A program made the position numbers and the translations under genes. Below the pieces are notes generated by a model that had not been told where the DNA came from, ran no database searches, and was given only the letters and a program-made list of their open reading frames with translations. Shown one piece after another: positions 21,860 to 32,600 of a stretch of DNA of 64,000 bases (its first letter is position 1; each line of letters begins with the position of its first letter). Source of the stretch: Berberis thunbergii (Eukaryota > Streptophyta > Magnoliopsida > Ranunculales > Berberidaceae); assembly GCA_003290165.1 (NCBI GenBank), contig QNQO01000808.1, positions 419,654 through 483,653 on the forward strand, in the 5' to 3' direction.

Positions 21860-22870
21860 TGGCGGACTTAACCGTAGGTTGGGCCATAAGCCATTGTCAT
21901 AAGTCTAAACTGACCAAGTTTTGGTTAGGTTCGGCAATCATTGTCTGTGGAAGGACAATGATCCCTTGCAAATCATCTCATCAGGTCACATGAGCATTGA
22001 CTAAACTCCCACTTTCTAACCCATCGTCATTCGCGCTCGGCAGACTAGGTGTTAGAGTCATAAGGTTTGACGATCATTGGACAACAATCCCTGGCAAGCC
22101 ATCATCATCAGTCTGCACGAGCACTGATTAGACTCCCACTTTCTAACCCATCGTCATCCGTGGTTGACGAACTAGGTGTTAGAGTGATAGGGTTCGGTGA
22201 TCATTGTCTGTGAAAGAACAATGATCCCTGGCAAGCCATCGTTATCAAGCCGCATGAACACTAACTAGACTCCCACTTTCTAACCCATCATCATCATCCG
22301 CGCTCGGCGAACTAGGTGTTAGAGTGACAGGGTTCGGTGATCATTCCAGGCAATCAGGCAAAGATCCCCGGCAAGCCATCGTTAGCACTGGCTAGACTCC
22401 CACTTTCTAACCCATTGTCATCCGCGCTAGGAGGACTAGGGGTTAGAGCGGACCAGAAGCCATCAATATCAGTGGCCACTAACTAAACTTTGGTCGGGTT
22501 CGGCGATCATTGTTCGTAACTAGGCGATGATTCCTGGCATGCCATCATCATTAGATGTCGATAGCATTGACTAGACTCGCACTTTCTAAGCCGTCGTCAT
22601 CCGTTATTTGCGGACTAGGCTTCGAGCAGACCAAAAGCTATCATAATCAGTCATCATTGACTATGCTTTGGTCGTGTTCAATGTTCGTTATCCATGGTCG
22701 GACAGCGATCCCTAGCAAACCATCTCGATCAGGCATTAAAGCGTTAACTAAGCTCCAACTTTCTAAGCCATTGTCATTCGTCTAGCAGACTAGGCGTTAG
22801 AGTGGACTGGAAGCCATCGTCATAAGCCGAAACTGACTAAGCTTTGGTTGAGTTTGATAAGTCTAACTCT
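21860..22870. repeat. tandem repeat block in the gypsy 3' region
   Basis: Six or more degenerate copies of a 130-180-bp unit. Each contains TAGACTCCCACTTTCTAACC (near 22008, 22136, 22273, 22400, 22578 and 22757, with variants), GACTAGGTGTTAGAGT, and a phrase around GATCATTG..ACAATGATCCCTGGCAAGCC that itself forms a small palindrome. The block lies between the ends of the antisense ORF and integrase, the position where Tat-lineage elements are known to accumulate tandem repeats. Confidence 0.8.
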
Positions 22871-22984
22871 GACGTCCTGACTTATTCAATTTACTGAGTG
22901 GATGGGAGTCGAGCAGTGATAAATTGATTGGTTGTTGGTCTAGACAGTAGTGGAAGTTTTTAGGAAAAACAAATACCTTTTTTT

Positions 22985-23850
22985 ATTGATAATACTTTTT
23001 ACGGTGCTCTATATTCCATGGCCGCACGAGGCTTTTTCTTTCAATGTCTTCCAGCCAATTGACCTTGGTCACTTTGTAGGGCCATTTTCCAATTTCGATT
23101 CGGCTTTTGATTATTTAGTGTTCTGCTGAGTCTTTCTAAGTACCCAGTCCCCCACATTGAATTCACGTGGCTTGACTTTCTTGTTATAGTATTGAGCCAT
23201 CTATTGTTGTTAGGCGGCTATCCTGGCAAAGGCTTGATCTCTCATTTCTTCGAGGATGTCTAACCCGATGGGTAAAGCTTCATCATTATCTTCCGACCTG
23301 AACTCCTCCGTGTAGAAAGTCGGTATTTCAAGCTCCACCGGGACCATTGTTTCCGACCCGTAGGCTAGGGCAAAAGGTGTTTCCTCAGTGGGTGTTCTTT
23401 TGGTGGTTTGGCATGCTCAGAGTATTTTTGGTAGTCTTGAGACCCTTTTTCCCTTAACTGCGTCAAGTTTCATTTTGAGCGCTTCCACTATTGTTCTGTT
23501 GGTGACTTTTGCCTGGTTGTTGGCTTGTGGGTGTGATGCCAAACTTGCAGACGATGGAAGCCCATATGAACTTCTTAATTTGGTTCTGGCCTATCTTGGA
23601 CAGAGGCTTGGCTTCGACCCATTTAGTAAAGTAGTCTACAGCTACCAAGAAAAACTTCTTATTGGCTAAGGCCGAGAATGGCCCGACGATGTCCATCCCC
23701 CATTGCATGAACGGCCATGGCCTAGTTATCGGAGTCAAAGGCTGAGTGGGCATGTATATATACAGCACAAACCTCTGACATTTGTCGCATCTAAGAATAT
23801 TCTCATTGGCGTCCTGTTGCATATTTGGCCAATAATACCCTAAAGTTAGG
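22985..23850 (-). pseudogene. gypsy integrase, degenerate
   Basis: The minus strand reads LRCDKCQRF (second half of the HHCC zinc finger), then PWPFMQWGMDIVGPFSAL with the first catalytic aspartate, and FLVAVDYFTKWVEAKPLSKI with the second. Further on it carries YGSETMVPVELEIPTF and the late-integrase phrase NVGDWVLRKTQQNT. A deletion around 23510-23540 removes the GRP-SDNG..F region between the core motifs, and several stops interrupt the frame, so the glutamate of the DDE triad is not in register. It would normally insert the cDNA into the genome. Confidence 0.8.
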
Positions 23851-24239
23851 GCTTTGTGGGCCAGAGTTCTCCCGCCAGGGTGGTTCTCGCAGCTGCCGCC
23901 ATAGATTTATTTAAGAACACGATTTGCTTCTGAGGGAGTGAGGCATCTGAGGAGGTGTCTCGTGGCAGACCTTTTATATAGCTTGTCGTTTAGGAGTGTA
24001 TCGCACTTCTATATTTTTCAGATTTCTAGCCTATTTCTTTTCAGCTGGGAGGACTCCATTTTTGACATACTCAATGATGGGATTCATTCAGCTTGTCTCT
24101 ACATCTATCGCGTAGATTTCATTGGAATTTTTCTTCTTCTTCTAGAGTCGGTTGTTCTTGAAATTCGACGAGCCCATCGGATACTTTGGCCATGGTTTAG
24201 GCCTGCCTGGCCAGGGTGTCGACTTTGTGGTTATCGTCA

Positions 24240-24660
24240 CGGGGACATTATAGGAGTTCGAACCTTTTGAATCCGCTCATAGCGTTGATTACCTTTTCGC
24301 GGTAAGCCATCATCCTAGGTTCTTTAGTATTGAACTCCCCCTTGACCTGGTTAACTACCAGGCGTTCGTTACTGTACGATATTAGCTCATCTATCCTGAT
24401 TCCCTTAGCGAGCTTTATGTCGAATAATAGGGTCTCGTATTCTGCTTCGTTGTTCGAGATCGAGAATCCAAACTTGACAGCTTTTTCCAAGGTGAATCCA
24501 CCTAGAGAACAGAGAGTGATTCCCGTTCCGCTTCCTTTTAATGTAGATGTCCGTCACAGTGCAGGATCCATTCTTGGACGAGTGACTTCTGCTATTTTTC
24601 ATCGAAATCTTGTTCTCCATTGCCAATAAATTCAGCGATAAAATTTGCCAGTGCTTGAAA
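24240..24660 (-). pseudogene. gypsy RNase H, degenerate
   Basis: The minus strand reads SISNNEAEYETLLFDIKLAK and ELISYSNERLVVNQVKGEFN, the core of the archaeal-type second RNase H block common in plant gypsy elements whose pol ends NNEAEYEAL..L..A. The upstream strand with the first aspartate is present only in shifted frames with stops. It follows the reverse transcriptase in the correct order. Confidence 0.7.
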
Positions 24661-25049
24661 TTTGATATTCAATAGTGGACCCTTTGACCATCCTGCCAGA
24701 CAATTATGACTTGTGCAGCATTGTGCGAAGTGGATATTTGGTCAAGACTGTTATGGAATGGGCCTGGAAATAGGGTCGCAATTTTCTAGAGGAGACGACC
24801 AGTGCTAGAGCGTGCTTTTCTAGGTCCGGGTAGTTTTCTTCTGCTTTTAGGAAGGCTTTGCTGGCGTAGTACACCGATTTTTATATTCCTATATCGTTCC
24901 GCATGAGAACCAAGTTTACGGCGTGCTTTGACAGCAGGTATAAATAAAGTCTCACTTGGCACCAATTTTTGAAAGTAGCTATGTGCTTCCCAAACATGTT
25001 TTTAGACTCTGGAAGGCTCTTTCGCACTCTTCATCCCATCTAAAGTCTT

Positions 25050-25740
25050 TGCTTTCTCTCAAGAGTTTGAAGAAAGTGAGGCACTTGTCGGATGATTTGG
25101 AAATAAACCTCTTTCGCACTTGTCTGCTGCCACCCTCCCAGTCAGGCTCTGAACTTTCCTGATAATGGTTGGGGACTTCATATCAAGAAGAGCCTGAATC
25201 TGCTTTGGGCCGGGCTCTATTCCTTTTTGGTTCACTATGTAACCTAGGAATTTTTTTGACTCAGCCACAAATGTGCATTTTTGCGAGTTGAGTTTCATTC
25301 GGTACCTAAAGAGCTGAGAGAATGCTTCGTCAAGTTGGCTATGTGATCTTGGCTGCGGAGGCTTTTCACCAACATACCGTCTATGTAGACCTCCATGTTC
25401 ATGCCAATTTGTTCCTGAAAATCTGATTCACCAGTCGTTGATACGTAGCTCCTGTGTTCTTCAAGCCGAACGACATTACCCAATAACAGTATATCCATCT
25501 TTCTGTTATGAAAGATGTATTCTCTTGATCTAGGGGTGCGTCCGTATCTGGTTGTACTCAGAGTAGGCGTCCATGAATCTTAGGAGGTTGCGCCCGGACG
25601 TAGCATCCACAATCTGATCAATGCGGGGAAATGGAAAGTTTTCCTTCGGACACGCCTTGTTTAAGTCTGTGTAATCTACGTAGACCCTCCATTTCTCATT
25701 TTCTTTCTTACCATGATGGTATTAGCCAGCTAATCTGGGT
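25050..25740 (-). pseudogene. gypsy reverse transcriptase, degenerate
   Basis: Pieces in order on the minus strand: KACPKENFPFPRIDQIVDAT, FMDAYSEYNQI, VMSFGLKNTGATYQRLVNQI, MNMEVYIDGMLVKS, MKLNSQKCTFVAESKKFLGY and VNQKGIEPGPKQIQALLDM. The catalytic YxDD box is changed to YIDG (25374-25388), which alone would abolish activity. Stops and frameshifts separate most pieces. The box context YVDDMLVKS with KFLG and RGIEANP-like text is typical of plant Ty3/gypsy pol. Confidence 0.85.
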
Positions 25741-26299
25741 ACCGCGCCTTTTTTTATTATATCAGTGTTGAGCAGTTTCTATACCTCTTAATTTATGATC
25801 TGATTTCTCTCTGGATCCATAGAACCTTTCTTTTGCCTAATGTTTTTTTTTCGCGGGGTTGACCTACAGCCAGTGAGTGATTATAGAGGGGCCGATTCCA
25901 ACCATGTCCCACATCGTTCAGACGAAGACATCCTAATTCTGTCATAACAAGTTCATCAGACATTCTGCCAATTCTTTGTCTAGATGAGAGTCTATCTGGA
26001 TGGCTCTATTGTTGCTTGGGTTGTCAAGGCAAATCATGGTAGATTCCTCGTTTAGCTTACCTATATTGGGTCTCCCACTCGAATTAATTAGGGTCTCATT
26101 GTCTAAGTTAGAAGATGCTTATTCAATTTCGAGATCCAAGTTTTGTGATGTCATGCTTGTTGGCCCGAAATGTACTTGGTAGCTATCAAGTTGTTTCATA
26201 ACTGCGTAGTAGCAGTCTTTGGCTTCCGGTTGGTTTCCTCGTATGGTGCCTAGGATACAAGATACACTGGTGCAAAGTAGAAATCACCGCTTCCATCTG

Positions 26300-27246
26300 G
26301 TGGAGTCAAGGTCTTCCTAGGATGATGTTGTAGTGGATGGGGCATCGACCACCACGAACTCCTGGAACATATCCCTTTGACGTCTCAGCTCTCCCACCAT
26401 TACTGCCAATTTGATCTTCCCAACAGGAAATCACTTCACCCAGTTGAATCCAAGCATGGGGTGACTAGCGGGCATAAGGTCATCTTCCTTCAACTGCATG
26501 TTGCGGAATGCAGTGAGGAACAAATCATTCAAAGAGCTCCCGGTGTCCACCAAAGATATCCTTACTTCTCAGTTTGCTACGAAGATCGTAATTACCAGGG
26601 CGTCATTATGCGGAGATTGTACGCCTTGGAGGTGTTTATCTGCTAAAGTCAATGACAAAGTCGGGCTTTGGGCACACGCATGTCACACCTATTGGTCCTC
26701 ATGGGTTGACCAAATCTGCATGCCTCGAAGCGTCCTCTTTCGGGATCTGTTGGATTGTTCGGCTTCTGAGCATACCCCATGAAGGGCATATATAACGTCC
26801 ACTACCTCGGCCTTAGTTCTGATGGCGACATGTTCCTTTTCCTTCGCCCAGTCAAGTTTGACACTTGGGATCAGGAATTCATTGAGTTCCTTCTTCTTGG
26901 TCCAATGTTCAACCTCATACCTGAAATTCCTATAGTTTTTCGTCCATTGTCCTTGTGAAAAGAGCAGTGTTTGATGTTATCACACCGGGAGAGATCTCCT
27001 TGCTGTTTGGCAGGCCACTTAAACTCTTCTTAATTCATGATATGATCCACGAACAGAGGGACAGTGAGGTTGAACAACACGTCACTGCTAGTGGTCGAAA
27101 GGGGTTCTGGGAAATCTACCTATCAGCCCTAGAAGCTGGGTTTTCATTGGCTGCTCCTTTGCCTCTAGTCCACTGAGAGCCTATAGAGGCGGTGTTGCTC
27201 TCCTGAACATGTTTCCTGGTGTTTTTCAGGGACGAAGCTTTTCGTT
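26300..27246 (-). pseudogene. gypsy gag C-terminal part and aspartic protease, degenerate
   Basis: The gag part begins at the CACTA B junction (ERKASSLKNTRKHVQESN). The protease shows SLVDTGSSLNDLF with the catalytic DTG at about 26534-26548, followed by LTAFRNMQLKEDDLMPAS. Frames are broken at several points. The junction with 37874 continues the gag reading, which shows that the CACTA element interrupted gag. Confidence 0.65.
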
Positions 27247-27279
27247 CACTACACAAAAATACCCATCCGCAATGGTTTG

Positions 27280-27600
27280 GGACCATGGGGGTAAGCTATT
27301 GTCACGACTTAGAAGCTTGGCCATTTGAAGCGTCGCCAAATCACTTTGACAGCTATAAACCATGGCAACACTTATTAGCAACGGTTTTATGTTCGAGGAC
27401 GCTTGATTATTTTATGCATTTAGCCACGGTTTAGTCACGGCTACCCGGCATAGCTATATGCTCCACGTTCCATAACCGTGCCAACATATATCAATTATTT
27501 TGAATTTCTTTGGTCTCACAGCCGTTGCAAGCATGAAGGACCACGGTTGTAAGCCGTTGCACGCATAAAGGGCCACGGTTGTAAGTCGTTGCAAGTCAAA
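27280..27600. repeat. left subterminal repeats of CACTA element B
   Basis: Diverged copies of a motif around GCCACGG and CCGTTGCAAGC or CGGTTGTAAGCCGTTGCA in both orientations. They match, less perfectly, the arrays at the ends of element C. In CACTA elements such repeats bind the element-encoded protein and are needed for excision; that role is known for the family, not shown here. Confidence 0.65.
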
Positions 27601-27873
27601 ACAAAATTCAAAAAAAAAATATGGTTTGTTGCGAGGGTTTGAAACCGTTGCAAATTAATATAATAAAAAAAAATTATATTTTTTTGCTGCTGCAGCAAAA
27701 TCACAGCCCCACACCTGCAAAATCAGTCCTTACTAAGATCGACCAGACACTTGCCATGTGGCATGTACCCGTGCCTACGACACGGCTACCGTGTCATGCC
27801 TCCGGCACGAATAGGATTCCACAAACTATATGCTAGATAAATACAAAATCAACCGTAAAATGGAACCTTGTCA

Positions 27874-28600
27874 ATTTTTGACGCCAAACAAAAACATGTA
27901 AACAAATAGCACTAATGTACAATTGTCTTCTAGCTCATGCAGCAACATTGGGGAATACCAAGACAAGAAGGGTTGTGCAGATATTTTTAAATTGCATGAA
28001 CAAAGAATCTAAGTTGTCGATAACACGCAATAAGTTGCATGTCTATGATATGAAGTTGGGAAGACAAAGATTGACATGTTTAGGATGGTGTTCATTCTGT
28101 ATACCAGGAAATAAATGTGAAGGTATGCTTTGATAACGGTTTAAAAGTTCTAATTTAACATTTCTTTGATTTTTTTTCAGTATTGTTACAAGCGCACGAG
28201 AGTTTAGACGTGGTTATCATTCTTGCACTAATCAATCAAGGTATAATTGTATCAGGACAAAACTACAAACTACAAACTACAAACTACAATCTACAAACAG
28301 TTAAATAAAACACAATTTTCATTATGTTGTTTTTTTAACCTCATGACATAGGAAAATAGCATTTACAAGATGAGATCTTTTTAAGTACTTGGGAAAAAAT
28401 AAATTAAAATTGAGAAAGGCTCGTGACGGACCTGCTACCAGTCTACTATGTTTCTCTGCAAAACTGACGCCATGTGACTTGCAGTTTGTGAAGTCCTCTG
28501 GTGTTCTGTTTGGCCCCAATGTCATGTTTAAATGAACCTGGGATCCTACAAAATCTCCTTGCTGGCATCCGATACTTGAGTCAGATCTTCCAAATTTTTC
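27874..28600. other. interior of CACTA element B, no gene seen
   Basis: Contains a short CTACAAA tandem run (28262-28300). A minus-strand frame (28322-28605) follows directly after the ABCB stop and has no recognised motif. It may be read-through sequence of unknown origin. Confidence 0.4.
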
Positions 28601-28608
28601 ATATTGTA

Positions 28609-29911
28609 TCATAGAAGGAGAAAATTACTGGCAAAAAGCAGAAACTGAGAAAACCCAAAAGCAAAACCAATGGACAATCCGTGGAAGAAGCTCTTCTTGA
28701 ATATGTTTATTAGCTGCCATCTATATAGCTCCATTACCTTGTTGCCAGCACAAAATGCCACAACCGTATATATGTTTCTAACTGCATCCTCAAGAACCAA
28801 AGATGCCTTCCTGTGCATTTCTTGGATGCCTCTTGAAAACCCAGCAAGCCACAGTTTCTACAAAATGTATACTCACTGACATTAATGATTGAGCAGTGGA
28901 TATAATCAATAGATACAATTCATTGATGGTCAGTTAAAGTAGAATCATATTTTGTATCACCAGAATTTAGACAATAAAAGAAAGAAGGAAGAGGGTATAT
29001 TAAAGGGTTGTAGAAGCAAAAACAAATCATGTATGAGCAAAGTTATGATTCACCATTGACTCGTTGCCATGTGACAGTAAATGAGATAATCTAAAATTTA
29101 TTCACACTGGAATCATGAAATGCTTCTTCAAATACGTAAAAACGAAAATTTATAAAACCAGTAATGCTGGTGTTTAAACGATGAATCAAACATTTAATTG
29201 GTATGTGAGAGGACTGACGAGTAAATAGTAGAGAACAACTCAATAAAAACATGCAAATAGTTGATTCTTCATAGACAAGCATAAAGGCATGAGGTGAAAC
29301 CTGTGCTATAGTTGAAACAATAAGAATGGGCATGGTTCCCAAAGCCACAAGTGCTAGACGCCATTCCAGTATCATCCCAATAAGCACGGCAACAACAACA
29401 GCAGCAGTGTTCTGAATAAATATTGAAAGTCGGTTGCTGAAAGTAGCACGGACAAATGTAGCATCATTTGCCAAGCGCATTGATAAGGTATCAGCATTGT
29501 TCTCCTCATCATCAAACCAACCAACTTCGCTGAGCAACATTGTTGGACACCATGTTGACATTGTTCCTCCAGTCACACACTCGGCAACAGCGGTATTTGT
29601 TATATCATGTTTCGCTCGCTTCTAAAACAAAAGAATTTCTCTATGATTTTTCCAACAATACAAATCCACCTAGTTATAATGTAAGAAATTTACCATAACA
29701 CAAATTGATTTCTCTCATACCTTCTCTACTGCACATTCAGCAGCTGAAAATATCAAACCCATCACTACAAATGTCTTAGCAGAGCTATAGCTCATCTTCT
29801 CATTTGCTTGGCTTCATGAACAAATTATTGTTTTACAGTCATTTGTTCTTGCATCAGAGGACTATCTAATGCCTCAAGAAGCATACCCATGAAGAACCCC
29901 AAGCCCTCCTC
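28609..29911 (-). pseudogene. chimeric TIM22-ABCB20-like gene fragment
   Basis: Exon 1 (29911-29721) is TIM22, the mitochondrial inner-membrane carrier translocase: FFMGMLLEALDSPLMQEQMT and SAKTFVVMGLIFSAAECAVE, with stops and shifts. Exon 2 (29621-29301) begins with TIM22 (RAKHDITNTAV, GGTMS). Near 29540-29553 it passes in frame into an ABCB6/ABCB20-type transporter: SEVGWFDDEENNADTLSMRL, AFSNRLSIF-like text, WRLALVALGTMPILIVSTIA. Exon 3 (28857-28609) continues with KLWLAGFSRGIQEMHRKASL and IGFAFGFSQFLLFA, and ends at a TGA (28609-28611) where the family has tryptophan. Splice sites are intact. Only one transmembrane region of the transporter is present, with no ATP-binding domain. Confidence 0.85.
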
Positions 29912-30099
29912 CTACAAATTATACAAAGACAGTGAGCAATCAATTGAAAAGCTACATAACACCTAAATATTCAACTACCAATAAAAACCCAGAACCCCAT
30001 AGTTCAAAAATTCATATAAACAAAAAAGGGTAACTTTTTTACATAATCAAAAGCAGTGCGCAAAAATAATGACAAAAACAGTGCTAGAGTGTTCACAGC

Positions 30100-31148
30100 T
30101 AGGGGTGGGCAAACGGGTTGAGGATCCGCGAGTTTAAACCGAACCGGACCGTTTTTTCTAAACGATCGGATTTTAATTTTGTATTTTTAGATACGGTTCG
30201 GATCGGTCCGGATTCGTTATAAAACGGTCTGGTCCCGATTTCTATTTTTTAAAAAGAAACGGTCCGGGTTGGACCCGTCCGGACCGTTTCAAATTGCATT
30301 TACTATAAAAACCAAAACCTAACCCTAAACCTAAACTCTCCTCTCTCTGTCTCTCCTCTCTTTGTCTCTATCTCGAGAAGGGGAAGGAGATCTCCCTCTC
30401 CTCTCTCTGTCTTTGTCTCGAGAAGGAGATTTCCCTCTCCTCTCCTCTCCTCTCCTCTCTTCTATCTGTCGAAGAAATCTGTCGAAGATCAGCAGAGAAA
30501 AAGATATCCGTCGAAGAAGCCCTATCCTCTCTGTGTCGAAAAAGCAGCAGCAGAGAAGAAGAGATCAGCGAGATCAACACTCCTTTCTCTGTTGAAGAAG
30601 CAGCAGAAGAGAAGAAATCAGCGAGATCAACACTCGCTGATTAGGCCTATCCTCTCTGTCGAAGAAGCCCTATCCTCTCTGTTGATCGATGATGGATGAT
30701 TTCTGTTGGTCGATGATGGATGATTTCTGGATGATGGACGTTGATTGATGATTTCTGGATGATGGATCGATGATTTTTGGATGATGTTGATCGATGATTT
30801 CTGTTGATGGATGATTTCTGGATGTTGATTGATTTTGTATGAATATGATGAATCGAACCAAATTATTTTTCTGTTTTTTTTTAATGCAATTTTTTCTATT
30901 CTTGATTGGATCTCTTATGGATCTGTATGAATATGACGGATAAATTTTTTGTATGATCTGTATGAATATGATTGGAAGTTTGGAACCGTTTGGAACCGTG
31001 GAACCGAACCGTTTAGAACGGTTCGAGTTAGGTTCGATTCCAATTATCAAAATGAAGGGATCCGGACCGGACCGGATCCGTTAAAATGTAAACGGTTCGA
31101 GTTAGGTTCCTTCAAATTTGGAACCGATCCGGACCGTGCCCACCCCTA
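30100..31148. mobile_element. hAT-type element with TAGGGGTGGGCA ends
   Basis: Starts TAGGGGTGGGCAAACGGG and ends CCGTGCCCACCCCTA, flanked by a perfect 8-bp TSD TTCACAGC (30092-30099 and 31149-31156). The arms are rich in GGTTCGG / CCGAACC palindromes. The middle is low complexity: a CT-rich run (30330-30460), AAGCAGCAGAGAAGA-type repeats, and a GATGATTTCTG tandem block (30690-30840). Non-coding. A second member is at 60063-60591. It is nested in CACTA element B. Confidence 0.9.
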
Positions 31149-31156
31149 TTCACAGC

Positions 31157-32051
31157 TTCTTTTGATGGTCATCACAGGATGCCAGGGTTCAGTGCTGGAG
31201 TTGTCCTAGATGACAAAAACATGTATGTGCACAATGTGGATTGACATTGAACTCTTTCTACATTACCCAGTCACTAAAGCTTAAATTTGGGATCACAAGA
31301 CTTCCTCAGTTGAAATATGGAATGCCTCAAGATTTGGGGCTCTCTAGCTCTTTCTTTCTGTGATGAGCTCGTGTAAAATGACTCGATGGGATACCAATTA
31401 CAGAGTGGCAAATCACATCTGAATAGCTTAAAAGTTAAACAAATTTATTCTCAAGTTATAGTGTGAACCAGCGGGATTATCAACGAAAACAAAGTGCACA
31501 AGAAAAGTGCAAAAGTAACACCTGTGTTCAATCAGGAGTGACCTAACCATCAAAAGCAAACCAACTAGCAGCCTTTGTCAAATTTTAAAAGGTAAAGAAT
31601 GTGGAAACAAAATGAGGTAGCATTATTAATAACCAAGTAAATAAAAATGGTACAGTGGAATAGAGCAGAGTTGATCTTGAAAACGATAACAAAAGAATTT
31701 AAAGCAGTAAGCTATTGTGATACAAAACTCAATAGCCTGAGTCCCTGACTCCTAGTGTTCATGTTGTTGAAGATAACAACATACTATTATACATTCTTCA
31801 CTTTCCAATATACATTTATCAAAAAATTTAATTAGATTTTCTACAAAATGAAAAATAATGATCCACGAAGCAATGAGGAAATACTCTAATAAACCATTTT
31901 GTTACTACAAACGAACGTTTAAATTATATGCATATAAATGATGAACTTGATGCATTCACATGCTGGTCATAATGACTAAAGAGACATGTAAGAAAATTTA
32001 GTAGAACTAAACTAGTTCTAAAGCTAATGGTGCTTAATAATATTAGTGAAC
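31157..32051. other. interior of CACTA element B, nothing recognised
   Basis: AT-rich sequence without recognisable exons on either strand. Confidence 0.4.
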
Positions 32052-32134
32052 CTTATTTGATATTGGACCTTGTGCTAGGTACGGCTTTTCATCACGTAAA
32101 TGGTGGAATCCATAAGCAACCTGGGCATCCATTC
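32052..32134 (-). other. exon-like segment of unknown origin
   Basis: An 83-bp minus-strand open segment between an acceptor (GCATACAG) and a donor (AATAAG|GTTCAC). It reads MDAQVAYGFHHLRDEKPYLA then QGPISNK. It does not fit the DEK protein upstream of it, and I do not recognise the family. It could be the edge of another captured gene. Confidence 0.4.
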
Positions 32135-32600
32135 CTGTATGCAACAATTTAAAAATGAAAATTTTGCACTATAAATGATTTAAACAAAAGGAATTGTTCA
32201 TAGTTTCAGTGTGGGATGTCCACCTCCATATCCAGCCTTGCGGTCAATGCAACCAATAATTGGATTGGTTTGTGGACTGTTCTCCAAGCTCGTTCAGAGC
32301 ACATATTGCATAGTTTGAGGGAGAAAAAAATCGAAACAAAAACATGCTTAGACAATGTAGACAAGGAATAGTGCATGCACAAATCAACATCCATAACCAC
32401 TTGAGCTAGCATTCATATTTTGTTTGCCTATGAAAGCATGGGAGATGCCTTTAACCAACACCTTACATATTTGTTCATGAATTAGGAGACATTATTGTTA
32501 TCTTTAGGCTCCCCTATTACATCATATAATGGGAGGATCTTAACAAGAAAAGAGAAAAAAAAAAAAAAAATTACCATTTCCAAAGTGGTAAAACTTTTAC

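Noticed and set aside
28322..28605. Continuation of the ABCB protein
   Set aside because: The expected WYT codons are replaced by a stop, and the sequence after it has no similarity to the transporter family as I know it.
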